From assembly GCA_046726955.1 (NCBI GenBank), contig JBKPBQ010000142.1, forward strand, positions 1 through 14,550: DNA of 14,550 bases, written 5' to 3'. A program made the position numbers and the translations under genes. Source of the DNA: CAVPGH01 sp046726955. Lineage in GTDB: Bacteria; Acidobacteriota; Vicinamibacteria; Fen-336. Position 1 is the stretch's first letter, and every line of letters begins with the position of its first letter. The notes under the pieces are model-generated. The model worked only from the letters and a program-made list of their open reading frames with translations. It was not told where the DNA came from and searched no databases. Shown here in pieces: positions 9,901 through 14,550 of the stretch.

Positions 9901-10048
9901 CCCGCACGGTCACGGTGGCGCCGGGCAGGCTCGCGCCGCTCTCGTCGCGCACGGTGCCCGTGATCGACCCGGTGATCTGCGCGTGCGCGGCCACGGCGAC
10001 GAGGACGAACAGGAAGGATGCGATCGGCCGGACGAGGCGGGAATGCAT
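6977..10048 (-). CDS. TonB-dependent receptor, Oar-like, with N-terminal carboxypeptidase-regulatory-like domain
   Basis: 1023 aa outer-membrane protein. A signal peptide (1-23, cleavage AHA-Q) is followed by a carboxypeptidase-regulatory-like beta domain (about 25-112, ITGSITGTVRDESGASLPGA), a TonB plug with ELPLNGREF (144-152), VDGADNND (191-198) and QYGRAQGGVTNIVTRSG (226-242), and then a long barrel ending in QLGVRWRFN. This domain order and these motifs are those of the expanded Oar-like receptor family of Acidobacteriota and myxobacteria. Residues 933-944, DKDGDGLVDQRD, resemble a calcium-binding DxDxDG loop. The ligand is unknown. The ATG is supported by AAGGGAGGG about 8-16 nt upstream. 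The gene stands behind its own TATAAT box and 24 bp or more before the GT-C gene. No SusD-type partner is seen. Confidence 0.9.
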   Translation of the reverse strand: MHSRLVRPIASFLFVLVAVAAHAQITGSITGTVRDESGASLPGATVTVRGSRLPAGGRTATASPTGSYRVAALPPGVYEVEVSLQNFRTALRKSVAVSIDQETRLDVTLTAGLQEAVEVVAEVPLVDAKKSETSTLITQQAIDELPLNGREFVDLVKLVPGATPVTGGDVGANLDQISIFGERAAALSFLVDGADNNDPLNGGPFIRYTQDSIKEFEVITTGYDAQYGRAQGGVTNIVTRSGANEVSGSAFLFYRDDSLDSSNVPNQDAPKLSRYQWGATVGGPIVKDKAFFFGTFEKLDETRGVNIDRSKIPSFVASGLATPGGVEDFNIAPTTDRLNGMIKLDFNLGSNQRLFVQANRSDQDVSGEISSPVLGTLALPSAASAVERTANAGIVRHTALLNPSTFLESSVSLTKGRLGNNLDREGRFEPILILLASGFQQTAAPFNGKTDRTTKRFQLAQALTWNKAGWGGDHEFKVGWDFNDIDVTGFNNVVNDVEYSAAFLSPNAHAINEDLFRRLGFAQSAARFFLALPEPGEELNVDMSDHSWGTFVQDAWKMGHGVTLNLGLRYDHSSLFGNDNDNFGPRIGVAWDVTQKGKTVLRADWGRFYDRNLLTAAAQVPEKGGIFTRSAFDVALPRLGVDYTDSLIDLVITSGFPTGPGTRGPAENPAYAQFANDLRNDPLALYKLLGINVSDPSVPPVVTADNIQQLSGLTPAQAIARLETTYPGTDFEFFDVPGGSVVGNRVLSFFPRGPLAVTRDVSLYSHDSTPVTNAFSVGIEQELIADLGISVTYVHRRSHDLLTRRITNLFDAAPGTPNFGKTTDGGPRINEFTYEGVIEYDGVAVALRKRYSHGYAFLVSYTYSHNNDNLLTGGVGSTFSNNNHPEIDFGPSNQSVPNNLTASGLVDLWWGIKLSGIFSWRSGLAFNPRGIQDKDGDGLVDQRDTSVPRNDFRTKAWKTFDARLEKGFKIARHNELSVLVEGFNLFNTDNVKNVTDVSGPTFGTPTEYFPGREIQLGVRWRFN

Positions 10049-10127
10049 GGAGGGCCCTCCCTTGGGGTGGAGCCACGGCTGCCCCCTCCGCGGCTCACAG
10101 ACGGAAAACGGATGCTGAGCGCTGCGG

Positions 10128-10133
10128 ATTATA
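10128..10133 (-). promoter_or_regulatory. Probable -10 box of the TonB-dependent receptor gene
   Basis: A perfect TATAAT is read on the minus strand about 80 nt upstream of the receptor ATG, in a short AT-rich patch within GC-rich DNA. No good -35 lies 16-18 bp upstream, since that position falls inside the neighbouring hairpin; the promoter may depend on an activator or alternative sigma factor (inference). Confidence 0.45.
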
Positions 10134-10142
10134 TGTACGCAT

Positions 10143-10166
10143 CCGACGGCGCGCCAGCGCCGCCGG
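10143..10166 (-). terminator. GC-rich hairpin after the nrdJ-linked small gene
   Basis: A 10-bp stem with one G-U wobble on the minus-strand RNA (CCGGCGGCGC / GCGCCGTCGG) and a 4-nt loop starts 26 nt after the stop codon at 10193. It is well placed to end the nrdJ transcript, but there is no T tract after it, so it may only stabilise the 3' end. Confidence 0.4.
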
Positions 10167-10192
10167 GGAGAGGGTCCGTTAGTCTCCCGATC

Positions 10193-10552
10193 CTACAGCC
10201 CCCAGCTGTAGTGGGGCGCCTCGCTCTTCATGAAGGTCGCGACCCAGACCACGATGCGCTCCGTCGCCCGGAGCCGCTCGCGCGCGTCGGCCTCCGCGGG
10301 GATCGGCCAGAGGGCGCGCGGCGCGGCCAGGGCCAGGAGCGCGCGGCCGGGGTCGCCGTCGTAGACGAGATCGGCCTCGTCCATCGCCACGCGGCAGGCG
10401 CAGTCCACGGCCAGGTGGCAGGCCGTGTCCGCGAGGTCGTCCGACCGGTTCTCCTGCACGAGCAGGCGCGCGATGCCGAGCGCGTTGCGGCAGTGCTCCC
10501 AGACGAGGTTCCGGCCGGCCAATAGCGGCGACGGGACGCCGATCGAGGTCAA
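10193..10552 (-). CDS. Uncharacterised 119-aa protein translationally linked to nrdJ
   Basis: I do not recognise a named family with confidence. The start is TTG at 10552. It sits 11 nt after the nrdJ TAA, and the stop codon itself flows into a Shine-Dalgarno (TAAGGAG) with 7 nt spacing, which decides the start and implies coupling. The frame stays open upstream through nrdJ, so longer start choices would overlap it and lack this site. The protein looks alpha-helical and soluble, with no signal peptide. Features include HCRNALGIARLL (20-31), four cysteines (21, 45, 51, 53), ACHLAVDCACRVAMDEAD (44-61) and a C-terminal SEAPHYSWGL. The helix pattern loosely recalls HEPN-type proteins, but no RNase motif is evident. 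Position suggests a role tied to ribonucleotide reductase or cobalamin use (inference). Confidence 0.72.
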   Translation of the reverse strand: MTSIGVPSPLLAGRNLVWEHCRNALGIARLLVQENRSDDLADTACHLAVDCACRVAMDEADLVYDGDPGRALLALAAPRALWPIPAEADARERLRATERIVVWVATFMKSEAPHYSWGL

Positions 10553-10563
10553 GGGCAGGCTCC

Positions 10564-13323
10564 TTAGCTGCAGCCGCTCGTGCTGCCGCAGTTCGCGCAG
10601 CGATAGCACGCGCCGTTGCGGGTCATGATGCTGCCGCAGTAGTGGCACGGAGGCGCGTCCGACTGCGCGCGGAACGCGCCGGAAGCGGACGTGGACTCGG
10701 ACGGCGCGGCCGTGGGCGTGAGAAGGCCGGTGAGGGGCTTCAGCGAGCCCTCGCTCCGCTGCACGCCCACCGCCTCCTGGCGCTCCGCGGACAGGAACTT
10801 CGACGCGAGGTACCGGAAGATGTAGTCCGTGATGCTCTTCGCGTAGGGGATCTCCGGGTTCTTCGTGAAGCCGGCGGGCTCGTAGCGCACGTGCGAGAAC
10901 TTCTCGACGAGCGCCTCGAGGGGCACGCCGTACTGCAGGGCCATCGAGATCGAGGTGGCGAAGGCGTCCATGATCCCGGAGATCGTGGAGCCTTCCTTGG
11001 CCATGACGAGGAAGATCTCGCCCGGCTTGCCGTCCTCGTACATCCCGACCGTGATGTAGCCCTCGTGGCCGGCGATCGAGAACTTGTGCGTGATCGCGTG
11101 GCGCTCGTCGGGGAGCTTTCTCCGTGCCGGGCGAGCCGCTTCGCCCACCGCCGCCACTGCCGCGCCCGGAACGGAAGCGGCGTCGGTTCGGGACGTGGAG
11201 AGCGGCTGGCTCCGCTTGCAGCCGTCGCGATAGACCGCGACCGCCTTGAGCCCGAGCCGCCACGACTCGAGATAGGCGTTCGCGATGTCGTCGGGCGTCG
11301 CATCGGTGGGCATGTTGACGGTCTTGGAGATCGCCCCGGAGAGGAAGGGCTGGACCGCCGACATCATCTTGATGTGGCCCATGTAGTGGATCGACCGCTT
11401 GCCGTTGGCGGGCGGGAACGCGCAGTCGAAGATCGCGAGGTGCTCCTCCTTCAGGTGGGGCGCACCCTCGATCATCTCTTTCTCGTCGACGTACTTGACG
11501 ATGTCCTCGATCTGGCCCGCGGAGTAGCCGAGCTTGCGGAGGACGCCGGGGACGGCCTGGTTGACGATCTTCATCACCCCGCCGCCCACGAGCTTCTTGT
11601 ACTTGACGAGGGCGATGTCGGGCTCGATGCCGGTGGTGTCGCAGTCCATCATGAAGCCGATGGTGCCGGTGGGGGCGAGCACGGTGACCTGGCTGTTCCG
11701 GTAGCCGTGCTGCGCGCCGAGCGTGTAGGCCTCGTCCCACACCGCGTGGGCGGAGCGGAGGAGGTCCTTGGGCACGTAGCTAGCGTCGATCATGTGCGCG
11801 TGCTGCCGGTGCTTGTCGATCACGCGGATCATCGGCTCGGCGTTGCGCTGGTAGCCCGCGAAGGGGCCCATGGCCGAGGCCACGCGCGCGCTCTGCGCGT
11901 AGGCCTCGCCGTGCATGAGCGCCGTCACGGCCGCCGCGTAGGCCCGTCCCCCGTCGCTGTCGTAGGGCAGGCCGCGGTCCATGAGCAGCACGCCGAGGTT
12001 CGCGTAGCCGAGTCCGAGCGGGCGGTAGTCGTGGCTGTTGCGGTCGATGGCCGGCGTCGGGTAGCTCGCGTTGTCGACGAGGATCTCCTGGGCGGTGATG
12101 AGCGTCCGGCAGGCGGCCCGGAAGGCCTCCGTGTCGAACTCGCCGTCCGCGCGCACGAACTTCATGAGGTTCAGCGAGGCGAGGTTGCACGCGGTGTCGT
12201 CGAGGAACATGTACTCGCTGCACGGGTTCGAGGCGTTGATGCGGTCCGTGTTCGCGCAGGTGTGCCAGTCGTTGATGGTGGTGTCGAACTGCATCCCGGG
12301 GTCGCCGCACTGCCAGGCCGCGTCCGCCATCTTCTTCATGAGGTCGCGGGCGTGGAACGTCTCCGCGACGTCGCCCCCGAGGACGTTCCGGGTGCGCCAC
12401 TCCTTGTCCTCGACCACCGCGCGCATGAACTCGTCGGTCACGCGCACGGAGTGGTTGGCGTTCTGGAAGAAGACGGAGTCGTAGGCGCCGCCCTTGACGT
12501 TGAAGGCGCCCTCGTAGCCGGCCTCGATGAGGGCCCAGGCCTTGCGCTCCTCGTCGGCCTTGCAGGTGATGAACTCGTCGATGTCCGGGTGGTCCGCGTT
12601 CAGGATCACCATCTTCGCCGCGCGCCGGGTCTTGCCGCCGCTCTTGATCACGCCCGCGAAGGCGTCGTAGCCGCGCATGAAGGAGACGGGACCGGACGCG
12701 GTGCCGCCGCCGGCGAGGGGCTCCTTCGAGGAGCGGATCGACGACAGGTTCGATCCCGTGCCCGAGCCGAACTTGAAGAGCATCCCCTCGGTCTTCGCGA
12801 GGCCGAGGATCGACTCCATCGTGTCGTCGACGGAGTTGATGAAGCAGGCGGAAGCCTGGGGATGCTTCTCGATCCCCACGTTGAACCAGACGGGGCTGTT
12901 GAACGCCGCCTTCTGCTGGACGAGCAGGTGCGTGAGCTCGTCCGAGAAGCTCTCGAGATCTTCGGAGGTCGCGAAGTAGCCCTGCGCCTCCGCCCAGCTC
13001 CGGATCGTGTCCACCACGCGGGAGATGAGGCCCTTGACGCTCCGCTCGCGCTCGGGACTGCCGAGCTGGCCGCGGAAGTATTTCGAGGCGACGATGTTCG
13101 TGGCGGTCTGGCTCCAGGTGACCGGAACCTCGATCGCGTGCTGCTCGAAGACCGGCTGCCCCTTCTCGTCGTTGATGACGGCGGAGCGCAGCTCCCATGT
13201 CAGCTCGTCGTACGGGTGTCTACCCGCCTTGGTGAAGTAACGCCGAAAACCGAGGCCTGTGCGCCTTTCTGCCGGGGTCTGCCTGGCCTCAGCTCTTGCG
13301 TTCTCCACCGGGTGGGTCGACAT
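10564..13323 (-). CDS. nrdJ: Vitamin B12-dependent (class II) ribonucleoside reductase
   Basis: 919 aa. It reduces ribonucleotides to deoxyribonucleotides using adenosylcobalamin to generate a thiyl radical; cytoplasmic. Seen: AAFNSPVWFNVG (139-150); Cys160 in ASACFINSVDD and Cys379 in DDTACNLASLNL as the redox pair; NPCSE (366-370), giving Asn366, the radical Cys368 and Glu370; APTGTIGFMMDCDTTGIEPD; then a TSCPD-type domain with GEIFLVMAKEGSTISGIMDAFA; and a cysteine-rich tail CHYCGSIM...CYRCANCGSTSGCS (Cys893, 896, 906, 909, 912, 918) that probably binds metal or relays electrons. Length and tail match long-form NrdJ. The ATG at 13323 has GAGGAA 6-8 nt upstream; the frame also opens at a TTG (13347), which lacks such a site. 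It is transcribed from the control region to its right and is followed by the 119-aa gene. Confidence 0.96.
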   Translation of the reverse strand: MSTHPVENARAEARQTPAERRTGLGFRRYFTKAGRHPYDELTWELRSAVINDEKGQPVFEQHAIEVPVTWSQTATNIVASKYFRGQLGSPERERSVKGLISRVVDTIRSWAEAQGYFATSEDLESFSDELTHLLVQQKAAFNSPVWFNVGIEKHPQASACFINSVDDTMESILGLAKTEGMLFKFGSGTGSNLSSIRSSKEPLAGGGTASGPVSFMRGYDAFAGVIKSGGKTRRAAKMVILNADHPDIDEFITCKADEERKAWALIEAGYEGAFNVKGGAYDSVFFQNANHSVRVTDEFMRAVVEDKEWRTRNVLGGDVAETFHARDLMKKMADAAWQCGDPGMQFDTTINDWHTCANTDRINASNPCSEYMFLDDTACNLASLNLMKFVRADGEFDTEAFRAACRTLITAQEILVDNASYPTPAIDRNSHDYRPLGLGYANLGVLLMDRGLPYDSDGGRAYAAAVTALMHGEAYAQSARVASAMGPFAGYQRNAEPMIRVIDKHRQHAHMIDASYVPKDLLRSAHAVWDEAYTLGAQHGYRNSQVTVLAPTGTIGFMMDCDTTGIEPDIALVKYKKLVGGGVMKIVNQAVPGVLRKLGYSAGQIEDIVKYVDEKEMIEGAPHLKEEHLAIFDCAFPPANGKRSIHYMGHIKMMSAVQPFLSGAISKTVNMPTDATPDDIANAYLESWRLGLKAVAVYRDGCKRSQPLSTSRTDAASVPGAAVAAVGEAARPARRKLPDERHAITHKFSIAGHEGYITVGMYEDGKPGEIFLVMAKEGSTISGIMDAFATSISMALQYGVPLEALVEKFSHVRYEPAGFTKNPEIPYAKSITDYIFRYLASKFLSAERQEAVGVQRSEGSLKPLTGLLTPTAAPSESTSASGAFRAQSDAPPCHYCGSIMTRNGACYRCANCGSTSGCS

Positions 13324-13447
13324 GGGGAATTCCTCGCTTCCTGACAACTTTGTCGCTCTCGGGTGACGCCTCTCCGGTGGCCAGAGGTTTGGAGGCTCCG
13401 GCTCCGCGGCTTCGTTCCGTACTGTTTCTGCCTAACGGGCGAAGGCG

Positions 13448-13476
13448 ATTATCGGCAAGCCCTCGGGGACTGTCAA
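13448..13476 (-). promoter_or_regulatory. Main candidate promoter of nrdJ
   Basis: On the minus strand a perfect -35 TTGACA (13476-13471) is separated by exactly 17 bp from GATAAT (13453-13448), 11 of 12 to the sigma70 consensus. Transcription would start near 13441, giving a leader of about 115 nt. The proximal NrdR box ends 7 bp upstream of the -35. Confidence 0.7.
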
Positions 13477-13483
13477 GAAGAAA

Positions 13484-13499
13484 ACACAAGATGTTGGGC
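13484..13499 (-). promoter_or_regulatory. NrdR-type box, promoter-proximal
   Basis: Read on the minus strand the 16-mer is GCCCAACATCTTGTGT. Its right half, ATCTTGTGT, matches the NrdR box consensus (ACACWATATCTTGTGT) at all nine positions. The left half keeps C at positions 2 and 4 and AA at positions 5-6. NrdR is the ATP-cone repressor of ribonucleotide reductase genes. Confidence 0.6.
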
Positions 13500-13515
13500 C
13501 CCGTGCCCCTCTATA

Positions 13516-13531
13516 ACACAAGATACTGCTC
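13516..13531 (-). promoter_or_regulatory. NrdR-type box, distal
   Basis: The minus-strand 16-mer GAGCAGTATCTTGTGT carries the same nine-base right half. It lies exactly 32 bp from the proximal box, about three helical turns, which is the usual spacing of paired NrdR boxes. It overlaps the -10 of the weaker promoter. Confidence 0.6.
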
Positions 13532-13548
13532 AAGAAGGGCTTAGACAA
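13520..13548 (-). promoter_or_regulatory. Second, weaker candidate promoter overlapping the distal NrdR box
   Basis: TTGTCT (13548-13543) and TATCTT (13525-13520) are 17 bp apart on the minus strand, each matching 4 of 6 consensus bases. The -10 lies inside the distal box, so a bound repressor would block it. It may be chance. Confidence 0.3.
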
Positions 13549-13562
13549 GGGTCCAGACAAGG
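13543..13562. repeat. Short direct repeat AGACAAGG x2
   Basis: AGACAAGG occurs at 13543-13550 and 13555-13562, 12 bp apart, just upstream of the NrdR boxes. It could be a second regulator's site or chance. Confidence 0.3.
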
Positions 13563-13719
13563 ATTTCGAGCGCCGGCCGGCACTTTTGTCGCAGTTTCTT
13601 CGAACTTTCGTCACGGCGAGAGGAACGTGAAATTCTGAACTGCCGCGGTAGGATCGATGCACAGACGGCGATCCGACTTCATTGTTGTCGGCCTAACTCG
13701 TCTTTATAGTTCGATTATT

Positions 13720-14253
13720 TCACGTCCGCGCCGGCTCGTTCTCGATCCAGTAGACCTCGGTCTTGAAGGGCCGGAAGCCCCGTCCGACGTAGTTCGGGAG
13801 GGCGGCGGGGTCGTCGAGCGTGCAGGTGTGGAGCCAGACGCGCTCCGCTCCCTCGGACCACGCCGTCTCGGCCGCGACGGTCAGCAGGTGTTTTCCGAGC
13901 CCGCGTCCCAGGAACTCCGGAAGGAGTCCGAAGTAGGCGATCTCGCACGACCGGTCGTCGTGCCGTTCCAGCTCGAAGTACCCGGCGGGCGATCCGTCCA
14001 CGTAGAGGACGTGCAGCGAGACCGCGGGATCGGCGAGGCGCGCCTTCACCTGCTCCTCGCTCCAGGGGAGGCGGTCCACCCAGTGATAGCTTCGTCCGAC
14101 CTCGGCGTACAGGTACCGGAAGAACGAAGGCGAGCATCCTCGCGCGCGCTCGATCCGCACGCCCGGCTGCTCCGTCTTCGAGACGACGAGGTCGGAAGCG
14201 CTCGTCATCTCGAGGTAGGTGCGCGTCACCTCCGTTCGCCCGCCCTCGCTCAC
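13720..14253 (-). CDS. GNAT family N-acetyltransferase
   Basis: 177 aa, a normal length for a single GNAT domain. The acetyl-CoA-binding motif A is seen as IAYFGLLPEFLGRGLGKHLL (105-124). The GRGLG turn is intact, though the position usually Gln/Arg is Leu115. It is followed by VWLHTCTLDDPAALPNYVGRGF (139-160), the C-terminal part of the fold. YHWVDRLPW (56-64) and GYFELERHDD (91-100) are the substrate-side strands of this subfamily. The acceptor is unknown. The GTG start at 14253 has GGGGGAG ending 8 nt upstream; an internal ATG at codon 16 is the alternative. It begins 19 bp after the preceding stop, so it probably shares a transcript with it, and it is separated from nrdJ by the long control region. 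Confidence 0.85.
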   Translation of the reverse strand: MSEGGRTEVTRTYLEMTSASDLVVSKTEQPGVRIERARGCSPSFFRYLYAEVGRSYHWVDRLPWSEEQVKARLADPAVSLHVLYVDGSPAGYFELERHDDRSCEIAYFGLLPEFLGRGLGKHLLTVAAETAWSEGAERVWLHTCTLDDPAALPNYVGRGFRPFKTEVYWIENEPART

Positions 14254-14272
14254 GCTCGACGCTCCCCCTGGA

Positions 14273-14550
14273 TCACTCGAGCCCGCTGAGCACCCGGCTC
14301 CCCTGCAATCGCCCCGCGGGATCCTCGGTCCCGAGGAGCGCGGGAAGCCGCTCGCTCGTCCAACGCTTCGCCGCTCGCGCGCTGCGCTCGCCGCGGCCGG
14401 CCGCGAGTCCCCAGAGGCCCTGCTCCACGAGAGGCACCGCCGCCGCCAGGGCGGCCACGCGCAGGGCGAAGCGGCGCGCCGCGCCCTCGGTGAACGCGGG
14501 GTCCACGGCGGCCTTCGCGAGCCAGCCTTCGGTCTCGTCGAGCGCGCGGC
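14273..14550 (-). CDS. C-terminal end of an acyl-CoA dehydrogenase-like protein, 5' end outside window
   Basis: The last 91 residues before a TGA at 14275-14273, with the frame open to the right edge. The segment is helical, with GAARRFALRVAALAAAVPLV and GLWGLAAGRGERSARAAKRW, similar to the C-terminal helical bundle of some acyl-CoA dehydrogenase family proteins. No catalytic residue is included, so the family call is tentative. Confidence 0.5.
   Translation of the reverse strand, partial: RALDETEGWLAKAAVDPAFTEGAARRFALRVAALAAAVPLVEQGLWGLAAGRGERSARAAKRWTSERLPALLGTEDPAGRLQGSRVLSGLE

Larger units (their letters stand above)
13324..13719. other. nrdJ control region, no gene seen
   Basis: About 400 bp between the acetyltransferase stop and the nrdJ start, noticeably richer in A/T than its surroundings. 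It holds two NrdR-like boxes, two candidate promoters, a direct repeat and a 5' leader of about 115 nt. In the leader a short near-palindrome GACAA-CT-TTGTC (13343-13354) and a 5-bp stem CCTCT/AGAGG (13369-13387) are visible. The far part (13563-13719) shows only a 6-bp inverted repeat GGATCG/CGATCC (13651-13674). No cobalamin-riboswitch core is recognised, and short open frames here lack coding character. Confidence 0.6.

Noticed and set aside
4533..10076. Long Arg/Pro-rich minus-strand frames (4533-6338 and 6912-10076)
   Set aside because: They are out-of-frame readings of the GT-C and receptor genes.
10553..11740. N-terminal extension of the small gene to 515 codons
   Set aside because: The extra part overlaps nrdJ out of frame and is Arg-rich; the Shine-Dalgarno and TTG at 10552 fit far better.
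4598..13344. Plus-strand frames of 646, 1131 and 900 codons
   Set aside because: Each lies opposite a well-supported minus-strand gene and has Arg/Glu/Val-rich sequence typical of antisense in GC-rich DNA.
13324..13347. TTG start of nrdJ at 13347
   Set aside because: The ATG at 13323 has a GAGGAA ribosome site; the TTG lacks one.
13324..13447. Cobalamin riboswitch in the nrdJ leader
   Set aside because: Expected for a B12 enzyme, but I find no recognisable B12-box core; a covariance-model search would settle it.
13432..13662. 76-codon minus-strand frame in the nrdJ control region
   Set aside because: It runs through the promoter and NrdR boxes, has no coding character and no clear ribosome site.

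Overview
The window is GC-rich. All seven supported genes lie on the minus strand, so they read right to left. The long open frames on the plus strand are antisense shadows. The gene content suggests a high-GC Gram-negative bacterium, most likely an Acidobacteriota member: a carboxypeptidase-regulatory-like (Oar-type) TonB-dependent receptor, a gingipain-type C25 peptidase fused to a CSLREA/beta-helix module, and a B12-dependent ribonucleotide reductase. This assignment is an inference from gene families; there is no marker RNA here.

From right to left (direction of transcription): (i) 14550-14273, the C-terminal end of a gene resembling acyl-CoA dehydrogenases, followed 19 bp later by a GNAT acetyltransferase (14253-13720). 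(ii) 13719-13324, a roughly 400-bp AT-richer control region with two NrdR-type boxes 32 bp apart and a TTGACA-N17-GATAAT promoter. It drives nrdJ (13323-10564), the AdoCbl-dependent class II ribonucleotide reductase. An uncharacterised 119-aa gene (10552-10193) follows 11 bp after the nrdJ stop with a TTG start and an ideal Shine-Dalgarno, so it is probably translated from the same message. (iii) 10192-10049, a short gap with a GC-rich hairpin and a TATAAT box. (iv) 10048-6977, the TonB-dependent receptor, followed by a large polytopic membrane protein of GT-C glycosyltransferase type (about 6880-4487). (v) 4486-4219, a short gap. (vi) 4218-1, a secreted multidomain protein: signal peptide, CSLREA motif, right-handed beta-helix, FnIII-like domain, C25 propeptide and C25 catalytic domain. 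It runs off the left edge just before its expected catalytic cysteine.

The nrdJ unit makes deoxyribonucleotides and appears to be under NrdR control. The receptor, membrane enzyme and C25 protease are all envelope or extracellular functions on one strand. A working link between them (TonB-dependent export of the protease or uptake of its products) is possible but unproven. The most notable observations are the small gene coupled to nrdJ, the tandem NrdR boxes, the beta-helix/C25 fusion, and an apparent pair of compensating frameshifts in the C25 propeptide region.
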